Positions 10,196 through 22,912 of a stretch of DNA of 64,000 nt are shown in pieces. A program made the position numbers and the translations under genes. The notes below the pieces were generated by a model. That model made no database searches and had not been told where the DNA came from. It saw only the letters and a program-made list of their open reading frames with translations. Where the stretch lies: contig NC_061514.1 in the NCBI RefSeq assembly GCF_022539505.1, positions 247,244,124 through 247,308,123 of the forward strand, written 5' to 3'. Position 1 is the stretch's first letter. Every line of letters begins with the position of its first letter. Origin of the DNA: Lolium rigidum (lineage: Eukaryota; Streptophyta; Magnoliopsida; Poales; Poaceae).

Positions 10196-11442
10196 TGAAA
10201 GAACATCTCTCACATTATGTTTTGTGTGTTTGATGTCAATATATGTGATACACTAATGTTTGTTTAAGTGGTACAGGGATTACATAGATACATATTCTTG
10301 TGTGTTGGATATGGTCGGTCTGTCAAAAGAAAACAGCAAAGTTGGTCAGGCCAGATTATCCGGGCCGGATATTGTTGAAATATCCGGCCCCCAGTTTTCG
10401 GCTAAGTCTTTGAGGAAAAGCAGCGCAGTATAGGGGCCGGATTTTTGCCCGGATATTGTCCCGGTATTGTACCAGGGCCGGAATATCCGAGCCGGATATT
10501 TTGGAAATATCCGGCCCCCTCGAATTTGGCTAAGGACCAGAAGAAAATCAAGTCTGGCATAGGGCCGGACATTTGGCCGGATTTTGTCACGGTTTTGTCC
10601 CGAAGGCCGGATTATCCGGGGGGGCGGATTATCCGACCCTTACTTAGGCCGGAATATCCGGCCCCCCGGAAGCTGCAACGGCTCATTTTTGTGGGGGGTA
10701 TAAATACCCCCTTCTTCTACCTTGGTTGCTGGCGCAATCATTGCACAAGAAATCTGCCAAGCCACCTCCATTAGAGCCACCTCAAGAAACTCAAGATTTG
10801 CAAGATCTCCTTCCTCCCCCAACCAAAGCTCTTGATCTTTGGAGATTCGAAGGAGAAGACACCGATCTACATCCTCACCGAAGCGATTCTCATTTCCCCC
10901 TCTCTTGTTTGAGGGATCTCATGCTAGTGTTCCTATTTGGTTCCCTAGTTGATTTGTGTTGATGTATTGTTGTTGATTGTTGTGTTGTAACAGATTTGGG
11001 AGCCTCCAATTCAGTTGTGGATGTGTGCCCCAAGAACCTTGTAAAGGCCCGGTTTCCGCCTCGAGGAAATCCCTTAGTGGAAGTGGGCTAGGCCTTCGTG
11101 GCGTTGCTCACCGGAGATCCGAGTGAAGCCTTCGTGGTCTGTTGGTTTGGCTTTCGTAGCAACCACACTCCTCCAAACGTAGACGTACCTTCTTGCAAAG
11201 GAAGAGAACTACGGGAATCATCTCCGTGTCATCGCGTGCTCCACTCTCGGTTACCTCTATCCTATTCTATCTCTTATATTGCTTAGCTATATCTTGCTTA
11301 GTTGTTAGCCTTGTCATATAGGTAAATTCACTTAGTTCATATCTAGAGAATTTACCTTTTGTGTCAAGCCTAAATTGAAAAAGAACTAAAAATTGGTTAG
11401 CACCTATTCACCCCCCTCTAGGTGCGGCATACGATCCTTTCA
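10196..11442 (+). repeat. 5' LTR of Copia C
   Basis: The 1247 bp repeat matches 40721-41971 with only about a dozen differences by eye, so insertion is fairly recent. It carries a cluster of CCGGATTATCCGG-type near-palindromes at about 10348-10676. A TATA-like GGTATAAATACCCC follows near 10697, a likely transcription start region. Confidence 0.95.
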
Positions 11443-11444
11443 AT

Positions 11445-11456
11445 TGGTATCGAGCC
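11445..11456 (+). other. primer-binding site of Copia C
   Basis: TGGTATCGAGCC lies two bases after the LTR end. It resembles the initiator-Met tRNA complement TGGTATCAGAGC typical of copia elements, with a small change. Confidence 0.75.
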
Positions 11457-11490
11457 TCGGCTCTTATTTCGAGCTTAACCGCCTAAGAGT

Positions 11491-12775
11491 ATGCCGGACG
11501 ATGGACCTTCGGAAGGGGAGACTAGGCCGGTCACCATGGAGGATATCAATTCGTTGAAGTCATCCATGGATGCTCAAATGGAAAGCATGAGAAAAATGAT
11601 TTCCGAGCTTTTGGCTCATCCCCGTCCCGTGGCTCCCACCATAGAGGTTAATATCACGGATGCGGTTGTAGAGGGTGATACTTCGGTATTACCTTCCGCT
11701 ACCACACCCATGGATGGTGATAACTCAAACACTATCAAACCCCCCATTGCACCTCCCAAGGGAACTAGTGGAAGTGAGAGCTACAATCGAGTAACTCCAC
11801 CTTTCCAATCACCCGATATACCGGTTCCCCATCCTCATATAAACATCCGGGGTAACCCACCTAAGTTTTCCGTTAATGATTACGATACTTGGCAATTTGA
11901 GTTTAGCTCTCATGTTCGCAGTGCCTCCAATGAACTTTGGAGAATCATCGAGGAAGGCTTCAATCCTTACAACCCCAAGAAGTTGACTAGAAGAGAAGCG
12001 GTTCATAGTCAACTCAACAACACCGCCTTGCACATGATTCAAACTGCCGTGGGGACAAAGGAGTTGTCTCGTGTTCGGCACTTCACCACCGAACAAGGAT
12101 GCTTGGGATGCTTTGGCCGCGGGTTGCATTGGAAGTGAGAGCACAAGAAGGAACAAGTATAATGCTCTTCGGAATAAAGCCGAAGGATTCATGAGGCTTC
12201 CGGATGAAGATCATGAAGACATGTATGGAAGACTTCTCACCGTTGCCGATGCCTTCCGGATTGTTGGAGCCACTCACATTAATGACTCTTGGATCAAGGA
12301 GAAGTACATTGAGTGCATGATGCCGTTCGAGCCTATTGATGTCAAGACTCTTGTCGGAAGAGAATGCTATGCCTCTCTCACCTCTCAACAAGCCATGCAC
12401 GAGATGCAAGCTCTCAAGGTGCTTGAGCAAAACTCTCATGATTCCCGCAATCGTGCCATTGGGATGACAAAAGGGTCCAACCTTGCCTTGGTGGTCAACC
12501 CCGTGCAAGAAGTGATTCCTCAAGAATCTTATAGGGCTTCTTGGAGCATGACCTATCCGGAAGACTTGGAACACCACTACCATGACCACATGGCATTCCA
12601 TGTAAACACCTTTTGGATTTATCCTTCCAAGGCCAAGGAGGACAACATCAAGAGAAACAACTCAAGGGGTCCCTCAAGCTCGGGCCCAAGAACAAGATCT
12701 TGCTACAATTGCAATGACAAGCGCCATTTCATTGCCGAATGTCCCTATGAGAATAGGGAGACTCATGGTGGAAGG
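11491..12775 (+). pseudogene. gag of Copia C, first part (frameshifted)
   Basis: ATG at 11491 opens a gag protein (MPDDGPSEGETRPVTMEDIN). The frame is lost near 12095 and continues in another frame (KDAWDALAAGCIGSE...). It holds the copia gag core and a CCHC knuckle CYNCNDKRHFIAEC near 12701-12742. It is cut at 12775 by chromovirus D inside the codons after ETHGG, and resumes at 27255. It would form the capsid and bind RNA; the frameshift makes this copy defective. Confidence 0.85.
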
Positions 12776-15700
12776 TGTAACATCCCAAGTTTCAATAAAA
12801 GGAACAAGAGAGAGAGAATTCAAGAACCCAAATGTTGGAGCCAACAAAAACTTTTTCTCATCATATAGGACTATGCATATTAGCTCACCTTATGAATTTA
12901 TTTGAGTGTGCTTTTGCCATGATGCTTGTTTGTGTGTTACTCTCATTCTAAAACCCTAGCAATGATCACTTGATCACCCATAGCCAAATAAAAATAAAAT
13001 AGAAAAGGAATTCTAAAAATCCCCTTCACCCTCACATAAGGCCTATGCCATTTTTACAAATCTTTGATCTAGGCCCATTTGGTTTGCACCATCACTTGTA
13101 ATTGGTTACTAAACACTTATTAACACCTTTGAAATCAAGCCAACTCAATTCAAAACAATTTTGAATCAAAATGGAGCTCACATGTGATTATGGTCATATG
13201 TGTCTTTTTTCCACGATGCCCACTTTGAGCCCCTGGCTTTTCACTTTTCACTTCTACACTTGGTCAAACCTTTTCACCTCATCCAAGACAACATCAAGCA
13301 CTTCAACTTTGCCCAAAACCATCACCCCAAATTCATCACCAATTTCAAATGAGAAGCAAGCAAAGTTGGAACAAATTCACATATGCAAGATCATATGCAA
13401 AATGTGATTTTGCATCTCAATTCCATTTTGACCACCACCACCACCAAAATGCTCCATTTAATATTTGATTACAACCCACCAAAAAGTTTTGCAAAATTCA
13501 AAAATTAATTTCTTGCGGGCATTCTATCAAACACCTTGCTGGCAGGGTGAAAAATTGAGCCCATACCTCATTTTTACCTTGGACTTGGTCCAACCTTGAC
13601 CCTCCCTGCACCCTGGCACCTCCACTTATCCCTCAGCATCAGTACCAGCCACTGTACCCCCTCCACTTGACCTCCATGACCATGGCAGGGCCATGCCCGT
13701 GCTCACCATGCCATCCCCATGTCACCTCCCTCTCTGGTCAGCTCAGCACCACACCACCATGTCTGGCCGCTCCCTCTCACCTCCCTGAACACGCCCGTGC
13801 ACCCCCTTGACCAAGACCACGCGTGCACACGCGGGCATTGGCGCGCCCAGTGGCGCCCAGAACGCGCCCATGCCGCGCCAGAGCGCGCATGGCGCCGACC
13901 CTGGACACGCCAGGGCGTGACGACGCCCACGGCCCTGCGTCCCCTCCACACTTGCTCTCAGCGCCAGTCGACGCCCCACCTCACCCTGCGTCGCCTGGAC
14001 ACGCGCACGGGGCCGCGGGAACGCCGCAGATGACGAGAGCATCCACGACAGCCCGCCATGGCCCGAGCACTCCCATCAAGCGCGCCAGCGCCACAGAGCC
14101 TCTGCGGAGCCACGATCACGCTCGTCACCCTCGCCAGTGCTCCAGCAACAAGCCGCGCCCATCCCTTGCCCCTTGGCGCCCTTGGAACGGCGACGCCGTC
14201 GACGACTGCCGCTCCACCCCACGGCCACCCTTCACTGCTATAAAAGGGGCGCTCTTCTTCTCAAATTGGACACACCATTCGCTTCTCCTCCTCACACCAC
14301 CCCTCCTCGACCTCTCCATTCACTCGATTCACCACCACACCGCCCCAATCGCTAGCTCGTCGCCGCCGCCAGTACACGGAGCCCGCCGGCGAAGGAGGCC
14401 ACCCCTGGAGGCGAGACTGCTACAGGCTGCTTCCTCTACCTCGCCAACGTCTTCGCCACGCTTCGCCGACCCTCGCCGCGCCGCCGGTGAGCCGTCGAAC
14501 CCCTGCCGTCGCCGCCAGTACTCGCCCTTCTCGCCGGAGACGACGACGTCTGTCGTTCGTCCGATCCCTTTCTAATCCAACCGCTCACATTTCACCGTAC
14601 CGCTTCGGGCTTTAAGTCCCACTGACGCGTGGCCCCCACGCTGTCAGGCGGCCCGCTGCGCTGGACGCGATACTCGGGCCGGCCCATTTCTCTTTTTCTC
14701 TGCAGCCCAGTTATTTCCCGCGCGAGCCCACGGTTTGAATTCAAAATTTGAAAATAGAAAAATACCCTAATCTGATGCAAACTTTGAATTTCAATAGGGA
14801 CAAATCTACTTGGCCAAATTTTACAAACTTGATATTGTTGGAAAGCTTAGGATTTTATCTACACAATGCCACTGGATAGAACCCTAGATCTATTGTAGAA
14901 TTAAAATGACAAAATAAACAAGGCAGGGACTTTTACGCCTTATAATAATTCTTAAAAATCAACCATAAATGCTTTTCAGTTAATTCCACCTCCAATAATT
15001 CACATTTCACTTATACTAATTGTTTCTACAAAAATATGCCATGCTTATTTTGAATGATCATGGCTTAGTTAATTTAAATTGCTTTATGGCTATTTCTAGT
15101 CAAAGATATTGTCCAAAACTATTAAGAAATCTTATGAGAGAGTTTCTCTCATTTAAATCTTGTCACCACCAATTCCAAATGAAGTGGAGACTCTGGTCAT
15201 TTAGGTCTCATAGGAATTGTTGGTGATATTAAATCTTTGGTATGCTAGAATTAAATTGTATGAGGTGCTCACCTCATTTAAATCATTTTCTCCAAATGAT
15301 AAGTGTGAAGAGGTTGACTTGGGTCAACCTAGGTCACATATTATGCATAAGAGAAATTAAATCTTAATAAGATAATGAGAGGAAATTATTTCTCTGAATA
15401 ATTCAAAGTAACATTTAAGATTAGTATGAGAGGAAATTATTTTTCTTAAATAATAAGAAAAACACATCCACCAACATAATAGTAATATGTGAGGCTAGTT
15501 AAGTGTGTGAACCATGTTTGTGCCTAGTTTAGTAAATTAGTTTGGTGTGATGATTGTGTACTACGTATTCGTATTTTTAGACGCTAGTACCGAGGAGTAC
15601 CAGGAGGAGGAGGAGGTCTACTTCCAAGAAGAAGAAGACCACTTTGACCAGTTTCCCAACCAAGGCAAGATAATACTCTTGCAAAGTGAAAAGCTCACCA

Positions 15701-17109
15701 TGAGCAAGGCATTACTCCATTTTACTTTATGTTTATGATCCTATTTTCCTAGTTTTACTTTACAAGCTTTATTTACCTTTGTTTTATCAAAGTACTTTTG
15801 ATTTATGATTTACCTGGTTATTTTTGGGTTAGTACAAGAGTATCAAACTTAGCCTAGAAGCAAAGCAAATACTTAGCACCCCTCATACATAGTTGCTAGT
15901 GCTAAATATTAAAAATGACTACTCTAGATGGGAACAGGTGTTGATGAAATGATGATAGTGAAAACCTTGGAATGATGAGTCATTTCCATTGAAAGATTTT
16001 GAAGGTGAATATGACACTGAAATTTTTGACTGGGTGGTTTCTGGTTAAAAACTGATGATTGAGTTGGATGCGATACCTTACCAATATTAAGTACCCCCAC
16101 AATACCTGATTATGGGTAGGGCTTAGCTGGAAATTTATGTGTCTTAGTATGGGTTCCCTCTGAACACACATCATAGGGGTTAAGCTTGAGGCTGCCTCCG
16201 TTGTTGAGAAATGATGTGAATTGATGGTGAATTGTACGGCCAAGCCCTGTGCAGTTCCCGGTTAACAGTTGGTTTTCACCGGGAGGCCAAGCTCATGGGG
16301 AGAGGTGCCTATACTAGAGTGTGTAAGTGAAAGGTTAATGGTTGATGATCCGCGTACTGAGTTACGATTATTCGGGGTTTTATCCCTGACGGATGTAATC
16401 AAATGTTGTGGCACAAGTGTGCAACCTCTGCAGAGTGTAGAACTATTCGAATAGCCGCGTCCGCGGATATGGACAATTGGAAAGGCCATTCTGTTTCCGT
16501 CATCGAGATTTTATATCTATGTGACTGGTGTTTTTGAACTTGAACTTGAACGGTGACTTTGAATTTAAATCACAACTGGGTTGTGGGAATGACACTAATG
16601 TTCCCACTTGAGTTAGTTAGCACATGAGGAGTTGTTTACTAGAATGTTTATCAAATAAAATTGGCTTTATGCAAATAAACTTAGAGCTTAGAACACCTTT
16701 AATAGCAATGTTAGCACTTACATTAGTATTAGATTGCGAGTACATAACGTACTCACGGCTTTGTCCCTGGATATTCAAATGGCCAGAATATGAAGCCGAG
16801 CAGCAGTACGAGGATGACGATCGGCAGGACGTCTACCACAACTAGGAGCTTCTAACGTCAAGCGTTGGCCTGTGGACTAGAGAGTCCTTGTATCTTACGC
16901 TTCCGCTATGAACTTGTGTTTGTTCGTTGATCATTAGATCAACTATTCGTGTAATATGGATCATGTGATTCCAAGTTGTAAGATATTATGGTTTGTAATG
17001 AATGATGACTGTGATACTTAACTATTATGCCTCGCAACAACAATTTCCTGGGATTGCGATGTATGACATAATAGGCATCCGGACTTAAAAAAAAAACCGG
17101 GTGTTGACA
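12776..17109 (+). repeat. 5' LTR of chromovirus D
   Basis: The 4334 bp repeat is nearly identical to 22913-27249. It has a GC-rich middle (about 13700-14570) and AT-rich flanks. CTGCTATAAAAGGGGCGCTC is a clear TATA box (TATAAAA at 14239-14245), so transcription probably starts near 14270. The open frames in the GC-rich part are compositional and I do not call them genes. Confidence 0.95.
14239..14245 (+). promoter_or_regulatory. TATA box of chromovirus D 5' LTR
   Basis: TATAAAA sits in a GC-rich context within the LTR; the copy in the right LTR is at 24373-24379. Confidence 0.7.
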
Positions 17110-17112
17110 AGT

Positions 17113-17125
17113 TGGTATCAGAGCC
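17113..17125 (+). other. primer-binding site of chromovirus D
   Basis: TGGTATCAGAGCC, complementary to initiator-Met tRNA, lies three bases after the LTR end. Confidence 0.85.
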
Positions 17126-17334
17126 ATTGTTTGACCTTAGGAGACCCTAGTTAGAAATGGACGTTCTGAAAAATTTAGTTTCAAAAAGGAATGAAGTATT
17201 TCTGAAAATTTAAGTCTTTGTCTTCTCCTTGAGTTCTTTGGAAAAACAAGAAGTCATGCTCTTCCTTAGAAATATAACTAAAATTTTGCCACATTTGTTC
17301 ACTCCTCTAACTTAATCCTTTACTTCACTTTCAG

Positions 17335-18125
17335 ATGGAGCCCGTGAACACGAAGTTCTATCAGCTCGGGAATGGGGGAAGCTTGATCTTCGAGCACGAC
17401 CTCAACGCCCTGTCCGACCACCTTGGTCGCCCGCACCCGAGTTCCACGGAGCCCGGATCGCGAACCAGCCAGGAGGCGAACTGCAGTGGATCATCACCGC
17501 TGACTTGAGGGGCAAGATGGAGCCTCCCACTTCTGAGAGGATCCTCTTCTCCTTCATGGAGAGCAACTGGCTGGACGGACTTGCCCGCGCCCTTCAGGAG
17601 GGACTCGCACGCTTGTGCGGGATGAGCGGGGAGGCACTCAAGCACCCTCGCTTCTCTCACCTCGCGAAGCGTAACTCTGCTGGAGAGCCCATGGACATGT
17701 CATCCCACCCGGAGCTGAAGCACCATGTGGAGCATCTCGACTTCATGCTGTACCACACGCAGCAGGATCTCGACCACTCCCGTGAGTACGCCAACCAGAC
17801 TCACGCCCGCATCATCGAGCAAGGCGACGCCATCAAGATGCTCGCCAATGACCGCAGGACCCTCCGCCAGCAGCGGGCAAAGAGGGATGCCACCATCACT
17901 CGCCTCCGCGCGAAGATAGCAGCACTCGAGGCCACTGTCAAGGCCCAGGAGGAGCAGATGAAGAAGATGGAGGAAGATGGAGAAGATATTCAGGGAGGAA
18001 GCAACTACCTGAGTGACGACAACGACTTCGAGGAGGATGAGAATACCGAGGGGGAAGACTACGACTTCCCGGACGACGAAGATGATGACCACACCCCCAT
18101 CGATGTTGATGAGGATGAGGAGTAG
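17335..18125 (+). pseudogene. extra ORF upstream of gag in chromovirus D (coiled coil, acidic tail)
   Basis: ATG at 17335 opens MEPVNTKFYQLGNGGSLIFE. A missing base near 17438-17441 shifts the frame, and coding continues as QWIITADLRGKMEPPTSERI to the TAG at 18123-18125. The protein would be about 260 residues. Its N-terminal globular part contains NWLDGLARALQEGLARLCG, followed by a predicted coiled coil (about KRDATITRLRAKIAALEATV) and a highly acidic C-terminus (DDEDDDHTPIDVDEDEE). I recognise no enzyme domain. Its place between the primer-binding site and gag, with an LTR on each side, shows it belongs to the retrotransposon. Function unknown; it could aid assembly or nuclear targeting, but that is speculation. 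Confidence 0.75.
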
Positions 18126-18359
18126 TTCACTTATGCACTATCGTAGGTGTGAGTTGTATCCCGCCCCATGTATCGTAGCTTGGAGAAGAAGGGTTCTTAA
18201 AACCCTTAGTATGTAAGCTTGTAATGTGTGTTGTTTGCTATGAATGAATGTATGTTTGTGTCATCATGAAAAGACTTCAAGTTTTAAGCTTTTGAACTTA
18301 AAAACAAAACAAGCCATAGAAAATTTCCCTCTTATCTCATGATCAATCTCAATGCTCAT

Positions 18360-19520
18360 ATGGCCCCTCCAACTCGCAACGCGAATCAAGACGCTATGAT
18401 GCAGATGTTGCAAGTTATGCTGGAAGATAGAGAAGCAGAAAAGGCTGAACGGCAAGCCAACCTAGCAGCACTTCAACAGCTTGCCAACAACAATCAAGGC
18501 CACCATGATCATCCAGGATCCAAGCTCAAGAACTTCCAGAATACCAACCCGCCAGTTTTCAGCAAGACTGAGGAACCACTTGATGCAGATGATTGGCTCC
18601 AAACGATGGAGAACAACCTAGAAGTAGCCGGAGTGGAAGAGAATGAGAAAGTGCTGTTTGCCACGCACTACTTAGCAGGACCAGCAAGATCTTGGTGGAC
18701 AAGCACCCGTGCCATGAACGCGGGACAGTTTATCACTTGGACTGATTTCAAGCTCAAATTCAGCAAGTACCATGTGCCCCGGGTCTGATAAAGAAGATGA
18801 GAGATGAGTTCCGTGAACTGAAGCAAGGCCGGATGTCCGTGGTGGAATACCGCGACAAGTTTCTCACACTGTCAAGGTATGCCCCGGATGAGACCGACAC
18901 TACTGAGAAGAGGAAGGAAAGGTTCCTGAACGGACTGCATGATGAGATGCAGACCGTGTTGATCAACATCCCCTTTGCCGACCTCGAAGCCCTTGTTGAC
19001 TCCGCCATCCAAATGGAAGGCAAACTGCACCAAGCCAGCGAGAACCGCAAGCGCCGCATGATGAATCAGAGTGGGCCTAGCAATGCCCCAAGGTATCGCC
19101 CCAACTCAGGCGGAGGCTTCAGGACCAACAAGCCCAATGCACAGATGTCACGTCCGGTTTATCAGAACCGGAGTGGAGGAAACCCCAGGCCAGGAGGCCA
19201 CTACAACAACAACACCAACAACAACTACAACCGCGCTCCGCCGAGAGCCCCCAACCACAACAACAGCAACAACAACACCAACACCGCACCAAGGACCGGG
19301 AGCAATGCAATCCCCGTTGCGTACAAGCAAGACAAGACCACCATCACTTGCTATGAGTGTGGTGTAGTGGGGCATTACTCCAATGAGTGTCCCAAGAGGC
19401 TCGCCAAGCTCGCGAGCAACCCCGCACCACCAGCTCAGCCAGCAACGCCGTGTCTCCACCGGCAAGAAGTTCGCCCCCAACAACCCGCACAACCGCGGAG
19501 GTCGCCTCTACCACATGAAT
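18360..19520 (+). pseudogene. gag of chromovirus D (frameshifted)
   Basis: ATG at 18360 opens MAPPTRNANQDAMMQMLQVM. The retrotransposon gag core follows (DDWLQTMENNLEVAGV, ARSWWTSTRAMN), then a one-base loss near 18780 creates a stop. Coding continues in the next frame (KKMRDEFRELKQGRMSVVEY) through an Asn-rich linker to the CCHC knuckle [14 protein letters not shown] (about 19351-19391). A further frame change near 19445 leads into protease. It would form the capsid and bind RNA. Confidence 0.88.
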
Positions 19521-22500
19521 GCTGAAGAAGCCCAGGAAGCACCTGACGTGGTGCTGGGTATGTTCTCTGTTAACTCAATACCAGCAAGAGTGTTGTTTGA
19601 TTCTGGAGCATCGCATTCGTTCGTTACAGAAGATTTTGTGTGCACTAGTAAGATTCAACCAATCAGCTTGAAACATGTCATGGTAGTTCAAATACCTGGA
19701 TCAACAACTAAAGCTAGAAAATTTTGCAAAGATGTACCCATCAGAATCCATGAAATAGACTTTTATGCAAACTTGATTGTTCTGGGAACAAAAGGATTGG
19801 AAGTAGTCTTGGGTATGGATTGGATGGCGAAACATCATGGATTGATAGACTGCGCCAAGAAGGCCATCACCATGACTAGTAGCACCGGAATAATAATAGA
19901 ACACTTGTCTGAAAAACTACCCCGAAAATTCACCTGCAACCAAAGTGTAGCCAAGCCAACTCTGGATCAAATCAGGGACCCTGATGTGTTTCCGGATGAT
20001 CTACCCGGTATGCCCCCAGATCGGGATATCGAGTTCATCATCGAGTTAATCCCCGGAACCGGACCTATAGCCCAGAGAGCTTACAGCATGAACCCCGCAG
20101 AACTGATGGAACTGAAGAAGCAACTGGATGATATGTTGTACAAAGGTCTGATTCGACCAAGTGCGTCACCTTGGAGATCACCAGTTTTGTTTGTGGATAA
20201 AAAGGACGGTGCCACTCGTTTGGTTACGGATTATCGTAACCTTAACGATGTCACCATCAAGAACAAATATCCCTTGCCAAAGATAGAAGACCTGTTTGAC
20301 CAACTAACCGGTGCCCAAGTATTCTCAAAGATTGATCTGAGGACAGGTTACCATCAAGCGAAGATCCGAGCAACGGATATTCCAAAGACTGCCTTTACCA
20401 CCGGATATGGACTCGTATGAGTACAATGTCATGTCCTTTGGACTGACCAATGCCCCCGCTTACTTCATGAATCTCATGAATAAGATCTTTATGGAATTCC
20501 TGGATAAGTTTGTCGTTGTCTTCATTGACGACATCCTTATCTACTCCAAATCAGAAGAAGAACATGAGCAACATTTGGAAGTGGTTCTAGAAACCCTTAG
20601 GCAGCATCAGTTGTACGCCAAGTTTAGCAAATGTGAGTTTTGGTTGAAAGAAGTAGGATTCCTGGGACACATCTTGTCTGCAGGAGGAATTGCGGTAGAT
20701 CCCGCAAAAATCAAAACCGTTGAGGAATGGAAAGCCCCAACCACCCAGACTGAAGTCCGAGCATTTCTGGGATTAGCGGGATATTACCGCCGATTCGTTG
20801 AAGGATTTTCAAGCATCGCAAGACCAATGACTCAACTGCTGAAGAAGGACCGGAAATTTGACTGGAATGACAAATGTGAAGAAAGCTTTCAGCTACTCAA
20901 GCTCAGATTAACCACATCCCCAATATTGATCATGCCCGATGTCACCAAACCATTCGATGTCTATTGTGATGCATCCAAGACTGGTCTTGGATGTGTGTTG
21001 ATGCAAGAAGGCAAAGTGATATCCTACCTATCAAGGCAACTGAAGCAACATGAACAGAATTACCCAACTCATGACTTGGAGTTAGCAGCTGTAGTGTTAG
21101 CCCTGAAGGTTTGGCGTCATTACCTCATGGGTAATCGATGCGAGATATATTCAGATCACAAGAGCCTGAAGTACATTTTCACCCAGAAGGAGCTGAACAT
21201 GAGACAGCGCAGATGGATAGAATTAATCAAAGATTACGACATGGAGATTCACTACCACCCCGGCAAGACCAATGTGGTAGCGGATGCCTTGAGCAGGCTG
21301 CCGTGTCAGTTGAACTCCATGATCGCAATAGAGCAACCAAGCCTGTACCAAGAGTTCGAACAATTCAGACTAGAGCTTGTGAGTGAAGGATTCCTCGCCA
21401 GCATTGAGCTCCAACCCACTTTGATGAGCCAGATAAAGGAAGCCCAGAAGGGAAATGCCAGCATTGACGGAATCAAGAGTCAGATAGCTGCAGGAAAGGC
21501 ACCAGGATTCACTATTGATGAAGAAGGAGTTCTTTGGTACAACGAACGCCTTTGTGTACCGTCCGATTCAGAGTTGAAGCAAGTCATTTTGAAGGAAGCT
21601 CATGATACACTGTACTCCATTCATCCCGGAGGAACCAAGATGTACCAAGACCTGAAGGAACAATTCTGGTGGCACGGAATGAAGCGAGAGATAGGAAGCT
21701 ACATCGCCAAGTGTGATATCTGTCAGCGAGTCAAAGCAGAACATCAACGACCCGCAGGATCTGTTGCAACCCTTACGGATTCGGAGTGGAAATGGGATTC
21801 TGTCGGTATGGACTTTATCACAGGATTGCCCAAATCTAGCCGAGGAAATGACTCCATTTGGGTAGTCATTGATAGGTTGACCAAGGTTGCACATTTCATC
21901 CCTGTCAAGACCACATACCAAGGCCCAAAGCTTGCAGAGTTATACATCTCCAGAATAGTCAGCCTGCACGGAACCCCGAAGTCAATTGTGTCAGATAGAG
22001 GATCACAATTCACCTCAAGATTCTGGCAGAAAGTGCATGAAGGACTAGGAACCCGTCTGAATTTCAGCACCGCCTATCACCCGCAGACTGACGGACAGAC
22101 CGAGAGAGTCAACCAGATACTGGAAGATATGTTGAGAGCCTGTGTGCTAGAGTACGGATCCAAATGGGAAGACTGCCTACCATATGCAGAATTCTCCTAC
22201 AACAATAGCTACCAAGCCAGCTTACAGATGGCCCCCTTTGAAGCCCTGTACGGAAGGAAATGCCGTACCCCTCTGAACTGGTCGGAAGTCGGAGATAGTC
22301 AAGTCTTCGGCCCCGATGTTCTCCGCGAAGCCGAAGAGAAGGTGCACAAGATCCGCGAGTACCTCAAGACCGCCCAATCAAGACAGAAGAGCTACGCCGA
22401 CAAGAGACGCCGAGAGATGACGTTCGAGATCGGAGACTTTGTGTATCTCAAAGTCTCACCCCTCAAAGGAATGCAGAGATTCCAACTCAAAGGAAAACTC

Positions 22501-22866
22501 GCCCCCAGATATGTCGGACCATTCAAGATTCTGAGTCGCCGAGGAGAAGTCTCATATCAGTTGGAACTGCCGGAAGAAATGTCCGCCGTACACAATGTGT
22601 TTCACATCTCACTACTTCGGAAGTGCCTAGAAGTGCCGGAAAAGACCGAAGTATTTAAGAACATCGACCACAGAGCCATTGATATCAACAAGGATCTAAC
22701 CTACCGCGAAGTGCCTATTCGCATCCTTGAAGAAGCATTCAGGACCACCCGCACCAGGAGTATCAAGTTCCTAAAAATACAATGGAGTAATCACACCGAA
22801 GAAGAAGCAACGTGGGAACGCGAGGAGGACATGAAGAAGGAATACCCAGATCTCTTTAGTACCTAG
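19520..22866 (+). pseudogene. pol of chromovirus D: protease, RT, RNase H, integrase, chromodomain
   Basis: Domains in order: aspartic protease ([12 protein letters not shown], about 19591), reverse transcriptase ([22 protein letters not shown] with the catalytic DD), RNase H ([28 protein letters not shown]), integrase zinc finger (HPGGTK ... CDICQ) and integrase core ([27 protein letters not shown], exactly 35 residues between second Asp and Glu). The C-terminus ([15 protein letters not shown] to [16 protein letters not shown]) looks like a chromodomain, which in this group tethers integration to marked chromatin. One extra base near 20416 breaks the frame within RT; from 20407 to 22866 the frame is open. 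The stop lies just before the polypurine tract. Confidence 0.93.
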
Positions 22867-22912
22867 TTTTCTCTAGATCTCGGGACGAGATCTTTTGTAA
22901 GGGGGAAGGGTT

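Noticed and set aside
13719..14575. Several long Pro/Ala/His-rich open frames in the chromovirus LTR (also 23857-24709)
   Set aside because: They overlap in several frames, lie in a GC-rich LTR segment around the TATA box, and contain no recognised domain.
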